64,000 nt of DNA from Gammaproteobacteria bacterium (GTDB taxonomy: Bacteria; Pseudomonadota; Gammaproteobacteria; UBA6429; Thiohalophilaceae). How positions within the stretch are numbered: position 1 is the stretch's first letter; each line of letters opens with the position of its first letter. Below the pieces are notes generated by a model. The model saw only the letters and a list, made by a program, of their open reading frames with translations, was not told the origin of the DNA and did not search any database. Both the position numbers and the translations under genes were made by a program. The stretch lies in contig JACQBC010000003.1 of NCBI GenBank assembly GCA_016194635.1, positions 54,602 through 118,601 on the forward strand, given 5' to 3'. This document shows positions 50,954 to 60,055 of the stretch, in pieces.

Positions 50954-52144
50954 ATGTTACCCCCCAATGATGATTTTCCCCGGATTAAACGCCTTCCAAC
51001 CTATGTGTTTAACATCGTTAATGAGCTCAAGGCTCAGGCGCGGGCGCGGGGTGAGGATATTATCGACTTTGGTATGGGGAATCCCGATCAGCCGACTCCT
51101 CCGGCTATCGTTGATAAACTGATCGAGGCGGCGCAGCGCGGGGATACCCATCGCTACTCGGTATCGAAGGGTATTCCCCGCTTACGGCGGGCGATTTGTT
51201 ATTGGTATAAGCAACGCTTTAACGTTGAGCTCAATCCCGATACCGAGGCGATTGTGACCATCGGATCAAAAGAGGGCTTGGCGCATTTAGCCTTGGCCAC
51301 GGTGGGACCGGGCGATGCGATCTTGGTGCCCAACCCCGCCTATCCGATCCATCCGTACGGTTTTATTATCGCCGGCGCCGATATCCGTCATGTGCCGTTA
51401 GTGCCGGGCGCGGATTTTTTTGCCGAATTGGAAAAAGCCATCAAGGATTCCTGGCCGCGGCCCAAGATGCTGGTGCTGAATTTTCCGTGCAATCCAACCA
51501 CCCAATGTGTGGACCTGGATTTTCTCGCCAAGGTGGTGGCCATTGCCCGCGAACACGGCATTTGGGTGGTACACGATATCGCCTACGCTGATATTGTATT
51601 CGACGGATATAAAGCGCCGTCGATTTTGCAGGTGCCTGGCGCAAAAGACATTGCGGTGGAGTTTTACACCCTCTCCAAGAGTTACAATATGCCGGGCTGG
51701 CGGGTGGGTTTTATGGTGGGTAACGCAACCTTGGTTGCCGCCTTGGCGCGGATGAAATCCTATTTGGATTACGGTACCTTTACGCCGATCCAAGTGGCCG
51801 CGATCACCGCGTTGGAAGGGCCGCAGGAGTGTGTGGAAGAGATCCGTGGTATGTATCAAAACCGCCGCGATGTGTTGTGCGATGGATTAAACGCCGCCGG
51901 TTGGCCGGTGCTAAAACCCCGGGGTACGATGTTTGTCTGGGCGCCAATCCCCGAGCCTTTCAAGGCCATGGGGTCGATTGAGTTCTCAAAGCTGTTACTG
52001 AATCAAGCCAAAGTGGCGGTGGCCCCGGGGATTGGTTTTGGACAATACGGCGATGACCACGTGCGGTTTGGCTTGATCGAGAATGAACATCGCACCCGCC
52101 AGGCGGTGCGTGGGATACGTGAGATGTTGAAGAAAAAAGGTTGA
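50954..52144 (+). CDS. alaC: alanine/aromatic-type aminotransferase AlaC
   Basis: Class I PLP aminotransferase making alanine from pyruvate and glutamate. 396 residues. [52 protein letters not shown] and the PLP-lysine motif [19 protein letters not shown] are characteristic of AlaC (YfdZ). In Pseudomonas and Acinetobacter the same gene sits directly before hom-thrC, as here apart from the alaA insertion. Ends 4 bases before alaA. Confidence 0.9.
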   Translation: MLPPNDDFPRIKRLPTYVFNIVNELKAQARARGEDIIDFGMGNPDQPTPPAIVDKLIEAAQRGDTHRYSVSKGIPRLRRAICYWYKQRFNVELNPDTEAIVTIGSKEGLAHLALATVGPGDAILVPNPAYPIHPYGFIIAGADIRHVPLVPGADFFAELEKAIKDSWPRPKMLVLNFPCNPTTQCVDLDFLAKVVAIAREHGIWVVHDIAYADIVFDGYKAPSILQVPGAKDIAVEFYTLSKSYNMPGWRVGFMVGNATLVAALARMKSYLDYGTFTPIQVAAITALEGPQECVEEIRGMYQNRRDVLCDGLNAAGWPVLKPRGTMFVWAPIPEPFKAMGSIEFSKLLLNQAKVAVAPGIGFGQYGDDHVRFGLIENEHRTRQAVRGIREMLKKKG

Positions 52145-52148
52145 ACCG

Positions 52149-53372
52149 ATGAAACCCATTCTAAAATCGCAGAAGCTGGCCAACGTCTGTTACGACATCC
52201 GCGGTCCAGTGCTGGCGCGCGCGCGGCAAATGGAAGAAGAAGGCCATCGCATTATCAAACTTAACATCGGCAATCCAGCCCCGTTTGGGTTTGAGGCCCC
52301 CGAAGAGATCCAGCAGGATGTGATCCACAATCTTCCCAATGCCTCCGGATATTCCGATTCCAAAGGGCTATTCGCGGCGCGCAAGGCTATCATGCAGGAT
52401 TGCCAATCCAAAAATATCCGCGCGGTCGAACTGGAAGATATTTATATCGGCAACGGCGCGTCCGAATTGATCGTGCTGGCCATGAACGGTTTGTTGAACA
52501 ATGGCGATGAAGTCTTGCTGCCCGCACCGGATTATCCTTTATGGACCGCGGCGGTGAGTTTAAGCGGCGGTACCCCTCGACATTACCGTTGTGATGAGGC
52601 CAACGGCTGGTTGCCGGACCTGCAGGATATTCGCGCCAAACTCACCCAACGCACGCGCGCCATTGTGGTGATCAACCCAAACAATCCCACCGGGGCGTTA
52701 TACCCGAGCGATCTATTAAAAGAAATCGTGAAGCTTGCGCGTCAACACCAGTTGATCGTGTATTCCGATGAAATTTACGACAAGGTGCTCTATGACGGCC
52801 AACAGCACACGGCGATTGCTTCCATGGCCGACGATGTGTTGTTTGTTACCTTCAACGGACTGTCGAAAAATTACCGCGCCTGTGGCTACCGTGCAGGCTG
52901 GATGGTGATCTCGGGTGAAAAAACCCATGCCCAGGATTATTTAGAAGGGTTGAATATTCTCGCTTCGATGCGTTTATGTTCCAACGTGCCGGGACAATAC
53001 GCGATTCAAACCGCCTTGGGTGGCTATCAAAGTATTCACGACCTGGTGGCCGCGGGGGGTAGGTTGCACCGGCAACGTGAACTGGCGTATACGCTGTTGA
53101 CAACGATTCCCGGTGTGAGTTGTGTCAAACCCAAAGCGGCCTTGTATTTATTCCCGCGCTTGGATCCAGTGTTATACCCGATTCAAAACGACCAGGAATT
53201 TGTATTGCAATTGCTGGAAGAAGAAAAGGTCTTGGTGGTGCAGGGCAGTGGTTTTAATTGGCCGGACATGAATCATTTTCGCGTGGTGTTTTTGCCCAAT
53301 AGCGATGATCTACACGAAGCCCTGGGACGGATTGAACGTTTTCTTGGACGTTACCGTCAACGCCATGCCTGA
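52149..53372 (+). CDS. alaA: glutamate-pyruvate aminotransferase AlaA-type
   Basis: Second class I aminotransferase, 407 residues, only 4 bases after alaC. N terminus LKSQKLANVCYDIRGPVLAR and LNIGNPAPFGFEAPEEI are hallmarks of the AlaA (YfbQ) branch; VVINPNNPTGALYPSDLL, YSDEIYDKVLYDG and FNGLSKNYRACGYRAGWMV (PLP Lys) complete the active site. Two alanine-type aminotransferases encoded back to back probably reflect complementary roles in alanine and branched-chain metabolism; this is inference. Confidence 0.88.
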   Translation: MKPILKSQKLANVCYDIRGPVLARARQMEEEGHRIIKLNIGNPAPFGFEAPEEIQQDVIHNLPNASGYSDSKGLFAARKAIMQDCQSKNIRAVELEDIYIGNGASELIVLAMNGLLNNGDEVLLPAPDYPLWTAAVSLSGGTPRHYRCDEANGWLPDLQDIRAKLTQRTRAIVVINPNNPTGALYPSDLLKEIVKLARQHQLIVYSDEIYDKVLYDGQQHTAIASMADDVLFVTFNGLSKNYRACGYRAGWMVISGEKTHAQDYLEGLNILASMRLCSNVPGQYAIQTALGGYQSIHDLVAAGGRLHRQRELAYTLLTTIPGVSCVKPKAALYLFPRLDPVLYPIQNDQEFVLQLLEEEKVLVVQGSGFNWPDMNHFRVVFLPNSDDLHEALGRIERFLGRYRQRHA

Positions 53373-53445
53373 AAAGGGCGCGGGTGTTTTACTCGTGAGA
53401 TTCCCCAACGATTATTATTGAAACCAAAATGAGAATTGCCCAAAC

Positions 53446-54810
53446 ATGAAACCAGTCAAGGTTGGACTATTAGGATTAGGCACCGTGGGCGGCGGTACGG
53501 TCAATGTCCTCAAACGTAACGGCAAGGAAATCGCCCGGCGCGCCGGCCGTGGTATTGAAATTGCCCATGCCTGCGCGCGTGAATTATCCAAGGCGCGTAT
53601 TTGCGATACCCGCGGCATTACGCTTAGCGTCAATGCGCAAGAGGTGGTGGATAATCCCGAGATCGAAATTGTCGTGGAATTGATGGGAGGAACTCACCTG
53701 GCGCGCGAAATGATCTTACGTGCCATTCAAAATGGAAAACACGTGGTCACGGCCAACAAGGCTTTGATTGCGAAACACGGTAATGAAATTTTCGCGGCCG
53801 CCACGAAACGCGGGGTCATGGTCGCTTTTGAAGCGGCGGTGGCCGGAGGTATTCCAATTATAAAGGCGATCCGCGAGGGTCTGAGCGGTAACCATATTCA
53901 GTGGGTGGCGGGGATCATCAATGGCACGAGTAATTTTATCCTCACTGAGCTGCGCGATGATGTGTTAAGCAGTATGGGTGTCGCCGGCAGCAAAAAACCG
54001 GGGACGGCCGCGGGCAAGGACTTTGCCACCGTATTAAAAGAAGCGCAACGGCTCGGGTATGCTGAGGCCGATCCGACCTTTGATATCGAAGGTATCGACG
54101 CCGGCCACAAGCTCACCATCCTGGCCTCGATTGCCTTTGGTATTCCTTTACAATTTGACGCGATGTATACCGAGGGTATTTCAAAAATCACCCGCGATGA
54201 CGTGGCCTATGCTGAAGAATTGGGGTATCGGATTAAATTGCTCGGCATCACAAAACGCCTGGAACAGGGGATTGAGTTACGCGTGCACCCCACCATGATC
54301 CCGGCGCGGCGTTTGATCGCCAATGTCGATGGGGTGATGAACGCGGTGTTGGTGAGTGGTGACGCGGTGGGTCCAACCTTGTATTACGGCGCCGGGGCGG
54401 GAGCGGAACCCACGGCCTCGGCGGTGGTGGCGGATCTGGTCGATGTGGTGCGCGCTTTGACCTCGGATCCTGAAAACCGCGTGCCGCATTTAGCGTTTCA
54501 AGCCGATGCGTTATCCGACGTCGCTATTTTGCCGATCAGTGAAGTGATGACGGCCTATTATTTACGCCTGCAGGCGCTCGATAAACCGGGGGTATTGGCT
54601 GATGTCACCCGCATCTTGGCCGACCAGCAGATCAGCATTGAGGCGATCATTCAAAAAGAACCCAGCCCCAGCATGCAATCTGTAAGCGTGATTATTTTGA
54701 CTCATCAAGTGAAGGAACAGCGTATGAATGAGGCGATTAAACGTATTGAAGCACTGCAAAGTATTCGCGCTGCGGTAACCCGCATCCGCGTGGAATCATT
54801 GGGAAAATGA
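53446..54810 (+). CDS. hom: homoserine dehydrogenase
   Basis: NAD(P)-dependent reduction of aspartate semialdehyde to homoserine on the way to threonine and methionine. 454 residues, monofunctional (no aspartokinase domain, unlike enteric ThrA). Nucleotide-binding VGLLGLGTVGGGTVNVLK, VTANKALIAKHG, GGIPIIKAIREGLSGN and GTSNFILTEL; catalytic segment FDIEGIDAGHKLTILASIAF. The C-terminal ACT domain (about 375-454, LQALDKPGVLADVTRILADQ) implies threonine feedback control. Precedes thrC by 65 bases. Confidence 0.96.
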   Translation: MKPVKVGLLGLGTVGGGTVNVLKRNGKEIARRAGRGIEIAHACARELSKARICDTRGITLSVNAQEVVDNPEIEIVVELMGGTHLAREMILRAIQNGKHVVTANKALIAKHGNEIFAAATKRGVMVAFEAAVAGGIPIIKAIREGLSGNHIQWVAGIINGTSNFILTELRDDVLSSMGVAGSKKPGTAAGKDFATVLKEAQRLGYAEADPTFDIEGIDAGHKLTILASIAFGIPLQFDAMYTEGISKITRDDVAYAEELGYRIKLLGITKRLEQGIELRVHPTMIPARRLIANVDGVMNAVLVSGDAVGPTLYYGAGAGAEPTASAVVADLVDVVRALTSDPENRVPHLAFQADALSDVAILPISEVMTAYYLRLQALDKPGVLADVTRILADQQISIEAIIQKEPSPSMQSVSVIILTHQVKEQRMNEAIKRIEALQSIRAAVTRIRVESLGK

Positions 54811-54875
54811 GATTTATGTTCCTCACTCTACCTACCGCTATGACACGCTACTTGTAAATATATTTGGAGCCAGCC

Positions 54876-55955
54876 ATGCCACTTCGTCCGCGTTACACTG
54901 GATTAATTGACCGCTACCGTGACCGCTTGCCGGTACACGACGACACACGGATCATTAGCCTGGGAGAGGGTAACACGCCGTTAATCCGTTTAAACAACAT
55001 CCCACGGATTATCAAAAAAAGCGTCGATATTTATATAAAATATGAAGGCCTCAATCCCACGGGGTCGTTTAAAGATCGCGGCATGACCATGGCCGTTACC
55101 AAGGCGGTGGAAGAAGGCAGCCGCGCGATCATTTGCGCCTCAACCGGGAATACCTCGGCCTCGGCGGCGGCCTATGCCGCGCGCGCTGGCATCAGTGCCT
55201 TTGTATTAATCCCCGAAGGTAAGATAGCCTTGGGAAAACTTGCCCAGGCCATGATCCACGGCGCGGTGGTACTGCAGATCAAAGGTAACTTTGACCAAGG
55301 CATGGACCTGGTGAAACAAGTCGGTAAACAAACCCCGATCACCATCGTCAATTCGATCAATCCGTTTCGTTTGCAGGGGCAAAAGACCGCCGCGTTTGAA
55401 ATCCTCGAAGAACTCGGCGGCGCGCCGCAATTTCATTGCATCCCGGTGGGTAACGCCGGTAATATCACCGCGCACTGGATGGGTTATAAAGAATATCACG
55501 AACACGGTATTGTGAATGATCTGCCGCGTATGGTGGGCTATCAAGCCAGCGGCGCGGCGCCGTTTATACGCGGTAAGATGGTGGATACTCCCGAAACCGT
55601 CGCCACTGCCATTCGCATCGGTCATCCGCAAAGCTGGGATAAGGCCTGGAGCGTGCAAAAAGAATCCAACGGTTGGTTCGACGAATGTACAGATCCTGAG
55701 TTATTGGCGGCACAAAAAATGTTGACCGAACACGAAGGTATTTTTTGCGAACCGGCCTCGGCGATTTCGCTCGCCGGTGCCATGAAGGATATCGCGGCGG
55801 GAAAAATTCCCGAAGGTAGCAAGATCGTTTGCACCCTGACCGGTCATGGCTTGAAAGATCCCGACACGGCGATTAAGCAAAGCACGCGCGGAGTGATCCC
55901 CACCGCGGCAAATCTCGACGCCGTGAAACATACCATTTTGGAGAATCTTAAATAG
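54876..55955 (+). CDS. thrC: threonine synthase
   Basis: PLP enzyme converting O-phosphohomoserine to threonine. 359 residues, the short class found with stand-alone hom. The PLP-lysine motif is NPTGSFKDRGMTMAVTKAVE; ICASTGNTSASAAAYAAR binds phosphate, and IPVGNAGNITAHWMGYKEY the cofactor ring. ATG at 54876 with GGAG at 54866-54869; an in-frame TTG 12 bases earlier is rejected. The hom-thrC pair is Pseudomonas-like rather than thrABC. Confidence 0.95.
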   Translation: MPLRPRYTGLIDRYRDRLPVHDDTRIISLGEGNTPLIRLNNIPRIIKKSVDIYIKYEGLNPTGSFKDRGMTMAVTKAVEEGSRAIICASTGNTSASAAAYAARAGISAFVLIPEGKIALGKLAQAMIHGAVVLQIKGNFDQGMDLVKQVGKQTPITIVNSINPFRLQGQKTAAFEILEELGGAPQFHCIPVGNAGNITAHWMGYKEYHEHGIVNDLPRMVGYQASGAAPFIRGKMVDTPETVATAIRIGHPQSWDKAWSVQKESNGWFDECTDPELLAAQKMLTEHEGIFCEPASAISLAGAMKDIAAGKIPEGSKIVCTLTGHGLKDPDTAIKQSTRGVIPTAANLDAVKHTILENLK

Positions 55956-55982
55956 TTATTTCTCCCAGGGCGGGATCAGTGC

Positions 55983-56981
55983 GTGGCTAATTGCACCGTG
56001 TACCTACCGGGCTTGTTACACTCCCTGCGCGACACGGCGGTAATGCCGCGCTCAACAGCATTGAGTGCATTGACCGTATTGTTGTCGCGTGCGAACCGGC
56101 AACCGCACACGCTGGTTAATGTTTATAACAACGCCCTGCAATGGCTCGGCTACACACTTTGCACCGATGCGGAATTACCCGGCGCCGCGCTGCGTGCCGC
56201 TTTGCCCGATAGCATACCGCCAGGAACGTATTGGTGCCTCGATCCCGTGAGCCTGCAACTTGATCGCGACCGCGCCTTGCTGGTGCCGCCGGGGCAAGTG
56301 CGCTTGCGCATGGAGCAGGCGCAACCGTTGATCGCGACTATCAACACCCATTTCGCCGCCGAAGGAATACAGTTACACGCGCATACCCCGGATCAATGGT
56401 TATTACACCTGACAACCCCGCTGTCGCTTCGAACCACGGATCTTGCCAGCGCGAGTGGTCGGGATGTATTAACCGTCTTACCCCAAGGCGCAGATGCACA
56501 ACGTTGGCGAAGCTTGCGCAATGAAATCGAGATGCTATTGTACGATCATCCGGTGAATCAGCAACGCGAAGCCGAAGGCGAATGGCCGATCAACAGCGTG
56601 TGGTTATGGGGAGGAGGTGTTATGCCAGCGGTTTCGGTGCCCAGCATGCGCAGTGTGTACAGCGATGATCCGCTAGTGCACGTCGCTGCTCAGCATTTAA
56701 AGCTGCCGGTACAGGTATTGCCCGCGTCACTGGCGTCAATCCCCTGGCAGGATACCGCCGTAGGCATTTTTTCCCTGGATAACATTGAGGGGCCACATCT
56801 TGCGCTGCTGGAACAGACCTGGTTCAAACCATTAATAGACGCGTTACGCGCGCGACAGCTGTCGCAAGTGGAATTGATTACCCAGGGTTGGCGGTTTATC
56901 CTCACGCCCTCCCTGTTGCGCCGCTGGTGGCGTCGACCCCGCCCACTTTCCCATTGGATAACTTTACCCGCGCATGAATGA
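55983..56981 (+). CDS. RpfE-type / phosphoglycerate-mutase-related regulatory protein
   Basis: 332 residues, GTG start. VNVYNNALQWLGY, LDPVSLQLDRDRALLVPPGQ, WRSLRNEIEMLLYDHPVNQQ, INSVWLWGGGVMP and YSDDPLVHVAAQHL are the recurrent segments of proteins annotated as RpfE-type regulators or distant phosphoglycerate mutases, typically encoded directly before recJ. No catalytic motif of a working mutase is visible; the WLWGGG stretch is the most conserved landmark. Biochemical function is unknown. In Xanthomonas rpfE lies next to recJ in the same chromosomal region as rpfFCG, which is notable because both occur in this window. Overlaps recJ by 8 bases. Confidence 0.7.
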   Translation: MANCTVYLPGLLHSLRDTAVMPRSTALSALTVLLSRANRQPHTLVNVYNNALQWLGYTLCTDAELPGAALRAALPDSIPPGTYWCLDPVSLQLDRDRALLVPPGQVRLRMEQAQPLIATINTHFAAEGIQLHAHTPDQWLLHLTTPLSLRTTDLASASGRDVLTVLPQGADAQRWRSLRNEIEMLLYDHPVNQQREAEGEWPINSVWLWGGGVMPAVSVPSMRSVYSDDPLVHVAAQHLKLPVQVLPASLASIPWQDTAVGIFSLDNIEGPHLALLEQTWFKPLIDALRARQLSQVELITQGWRFILTPSLLRRWWRRPRPLSHWITLPAHE

Positions 56982-58728
56982 CGTTAGCACACTTACCCCG
57001 CCGATTGTGCGGCGGCAAGCCGAAGCTGTTCAGCATGACTTGCCCGCCGATTTACACCCGCTGCTCACACGGGTGTATTTGTCGCGTCAACTCACCCAGG
57101 CACGGCAGTTAGAACAATCCCTGTCCGCATTATTACCGTTTCATGATCTCAAAGATATCGACAAGGCGGCGTTATTACTGGTCGAAGCAATCCAGCAACA
57201 GCGACGTATCGTCATCGTAGCGGATTTTGATGCCGACGGTGCTACCAGTTGCGCGCTCGCAATCCGGGCGTTGCGCATGATGGGCGCGCGCAACGTGGAT
57301 TTTACGGTGCCCAATCGTTTTGTTTACGGTTATGGGTTAACTCCGGAGATCGTGCGCGCCACCCTCGATAAATACCCGCAGTTGATTATTACCGTGGATA
57401 ACGGTATTAGCAGTAACGAAGGGGTTGCGTTTGCCAAGCAACAGGGTATTCAAGTGGTGATCACCGATCACCATTTACCGGGTAAGTACTTGCCCAACGC
57501 CGATGCCATCGTCAACCCCAATCAACCCGGTTGTGGATTTGCGAGTAAAAGCATCGCCGGCGTGGGCGTGATTTTTTATGTGATGTTGGCCGTGCGCGCG
57601 CGCTTGCGTCAGTTGTCGTGGTTTAGCCAAACAGGTCTGGCCGATCCGCGGTTAGCGAGTCTATTAGATCTTGTTGCCCTGGGAACGGTGGCGGACATGG
57701 TTGCCTTGGATCATAACAACCGCATTATCGTCGCTCAGGGCTTAGCCCGCATTCGCGCGCGCCAAACACTGCCGGGCATAGTAGCGCTATTTGCGGTTGC
57801 CGGGCGCGATCCACCACGCGCCACCACCACCGATATCGGGTTTTGTATTGCCCCGCGACTTAACGCCGCCGGCCGCCTGGAGGATATGCGTATTGGGATC
57901 GACTGTTTGTTAACCGACGATGCACCGACCGCAATGCGCTTGGCGCAACAATTGGACACACTCAATCGCGAACGGCGTGACATCGAGGCCGATATGCGTG
58001 AGGAGGCACTGGCTTATATCCATCAATACACTCGCGCGGACGCAAGCACCGCCTTACCCTACGGGGTGTGTTTGTTTAATCCCAACTGGCACGAAGGTGT
58101 AATTGGTATTGTAGCGGGGCGTTTGAAAGACAAACTGCATCGACCGGTAATTGTGTTTGCACCCAGTCAACAAGGCGGCCTCAAAGGATCGGCGCGATCA
58201 ATCGCAGGCTTGCATATCCGTGACACGCTGGACACCATCGCGGCGCGCCATCCGCAATTGCTGCAAAAATTCGGTGGCCACGCGATGGCGGCCGGTATAA
58301 GTCTACACGCGCAAGATTTCGATGAGTTCGCGCGGATCTTTGATGCCACGGTACGCGAACAAGTGGATGAAGCCGATTTACACAACGTGGTGATCAGCGA
58401 TGGTGATCTCGACCCAAGGTTCATCAGCCTGCCGGTCGCCGAATTGTTGCGCGCCGCCGGTCCCTGGGGGCAGGGTTTTCCCGAACCCTGTTTTGACGGG
58501 GAATTCGAGGTGGTGAATTCGCGCGTGGTGGGGGAGAAGCATTTGAAGTTTACCCTGCGGCCACCGGGTGTGACGCCGTTAGTCGATGCCATCTATTTTA
58601 ACCCTGCTGAACCACGAGCCCTTGCCGCCGCCACCCGTGTGCATATTGCCTATCGTTTGGATGTCAATGACTATCAAGGGCAGCAGAGTGTGCAGTTAAT
58701 GATTCAATACCTGCAATGTGTTGAATGA
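56974..58728 (+). CDS. recJ: single-stranded-DNA-specific exonuclease RecJ
   Basis: 5'-3' exonuclease of recombination and mismatch repair. 584 residues (E. coli 577). DHH-superfamily motifs: VIVADFDADGATSCALAIRA, FTVPNRFVYGYGLTPEIV, ITVDNGISSNEG, VITDHHLPGKYLPNADAIVN, and LLDLVALGTVADMVAL; DHHA1 domain with KFGGHAMAAGISL; C-terminal OB fold (GPWGQGFPEPCFDGEF). Starts within the RpfE-type gene and precedes prfB as in E. coli. Confidence 0.96.
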   Translation: MNDVSTLTPPIVRRQAEAVQHDLPADLHPLLTRVYLSRQLTQARQLEQSLSALLPFHDLKDIDKAALLLVEAIQQQRRIVIVADFDADGATSCALAIRALRMMGARNVDFTVPNRFVYGYGLTPEIVRATLDKYPQLIITVDNGISSNEGVAFAKQQGIQVVITDHHLPGKYLPNADAIVNPNQPGCGFASKSIAGVGVIFYVMLAVRARLRQLSWFSQTGLADPRLASLLDLVALGTVADMVALDHNNRIIVAQGLARIRARQTLPGIVALFAVAGRDPPRATTTDIGFCIAPRLNAAGRLEDMRIGIDCLLTDDAPTAMRLAQQLDTLNRERRDIEADMREEALAYIHQYTRADASTALPYGVCLFNPNWHEGVIGIVAGRLKDKLHRPVIVFAPSQQGGLKGSARSIAGLHIRDTLDTIAARHPQLLQKFGGHAMAAGISLHAQDFDEFARIFDATVREQVDEADLHNVVISDGDLDPRFISLPVAELLRAAGPWGQGFPEPCFDGEFEVVNSRVVGEKHLKFTLRPPGVTPLVDAIYFNPAEPRALAAATRVHIAYRLDVNDYQGQQSVQLMIQYLQCVE

Positions 58729-58849
58729 GGTCACGCCGCAGGCAATGACTGTCCATACGAGAGTGTGCAAGCCACAATTGTGGGTCCAGTCACATTGAAA
58801 ATCACCCTACGGGTAACGTATCATACGCGCTGTTTTCTGGAGCCTTGTC

Positions 58850-59948
58850 ATGATCGAAACCGGTGTAATGGTAGCCCGCCTTAAAGACCTGCAATCCCGT
58901 AGCACCGCGCTTCGGGGGTATCTTTGACTTTGACACCAAACGCGAGCGGCTCGACGAAGTAACCCGCGAGCTGTCCGAACCTTCAATTTGGAATAATCCC
59001 CAACGTGCCCAGGAGTTGGGTAAAGAACGCGTCGAGTTAGAACGCACCGTCACGACCTTGAATAATTTACAGCGGGGGTTGGCCGATACCGACGAATTAC
59101 TGGCATTGGCGATTGACGATAAAGACGAAGCCACCCTCACGGTATTGCAGCAGGATCTGGATAAACACGAAACGATCCTGGCCAAACTCGAATTTGCCCG
59201 GATGTTTTCCAACAAGATGGACCCAAACAGCGCCTTTTTGGATATACAATCGGGCTCAGGCGGTACCGAAGCGCAGGATTGGGCCAATATGTTATTGCGC
59301 ATGTATTTGCGCTGGGGCGATGCCCACGGTTACAAGCCCGAATTATTAGAAGTCTCGGCCGGTGAAGTGGCCGGGATTAAAAGCGCCACGGTGAAATTTA
59401 GCGGCGAATATGCCTTTGGCTGGTTACGTACCGAGACCGGTGTGCATCGCCTGGTGCGCAAGTCGCCGTTTGATTCGGGCAATCGCCGCCATACCTCGTT
59501 TGCCTCGGTGTTTGTCTACCCGGAGATTGATGATACGATCGAGATCGAAATTAATCCCGCCGATTTGCGCATTGATACCTACCGTGCCAGTGGCGCGGGC
59601 GGGCAACACGTCAATCGTACGGAATCGGCGATCCGCATTACCCATGAACCCAGCGGGGTGGTGGTGCAATGCCAGAGCCAACGCTCGCAACACCAAAATA
59701 AAGACACCGCGATGAAACAGCTCAAGGCGAAATTGTACGAAATTGAAATGCTCAAACGCACGGCTGCCAGTCAGGCAATGGAAGATTCCAAATCCGATAT
59801 CGGTTGGGGCAGCCAAATCCGATCCTATGTCTTGGATCAATCGCGGATCAAGGATTTGCGCACCGGGGTGGAAAATACCAATACGAGTGCTGTGTTGGAC
59901 GGCGATTTGGATGAATTTATGCAGGCGAGTTTGAAAAGTGGATTGTAA
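58850..59948 (+). CDS. prfB: peptide chain release factor 2 (made by +1 programmed frameshift)
   Basis: Recognises UGA and UAA stop codons and triggers peptide release. The frame from ATG 58850 ([18 protein letters not shown]) meets an in-frame TGA as codon 26 at 58925-58927; slipping +1 at CTT-TGA-C continues as [19 protein letters not shown] to 59948, for 365 residues in all, the same length as E. coli RF2. The UGA-recognition SPF tripeptide ([13 protein letters not shown]) and catalytic GGQ ([15 protein letters not shown]) are present. Low RF2 favours the shift, so the protein regulates its own level. Between recJ and lysS as expected. Confidence 0.96.
58914..58928 (+). promoter_or_regulatory. 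RF2 programmed +1 frameshift site
   Basis: GGGGG at 58914-58918 (internal Shine-Dalgarno) precedes TAT and the slippery CTT TGA C at 58922-58928. Sequence and spacing match the E. coli AGGGGGTATCTTTGAC element almost base for base (CGGGGG here). Ribosomes pausing at the UGA slip from CUU to UUU. Confidence 0.95.
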
Positions 59949-59966
59949 ATTTAGACTAGCGGATAT

Positions 59967-60029
59967 CCCCTCACCCGTCAGGAAAAAACACGGGTCCCCT
60001 CTGCCGTGGGGAGAGAGGAGGGGGAGGGG
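59967..60029. repeat. G/C-skewed palindromic intergenic element between prfB and lysS
   Basis: Outer arms CCCCTC (59967-59972) and GAGGGG (60024-60029); inner hairpin ACCCGT/ACGGGT (59973-59978, 59990-59995) with an A-rich loop. The strand switches from C-rich to G-rich purine runs. It looks like the common 'CCCCTCACCC...' class of intergenic palindromic repeats; no second copy is seen in this window. Confidence 0.5.
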
Positions 60030-60055
60030 CATTAACAACAACTTTGGAAGCAATC

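Noticed and set aside
59016..59948. prfB as a shortened gene starting at the internal ATG 59016
   Set aside because: The upstream frame plus the classic +1 frameshift site gives the full 365-residue RF2.
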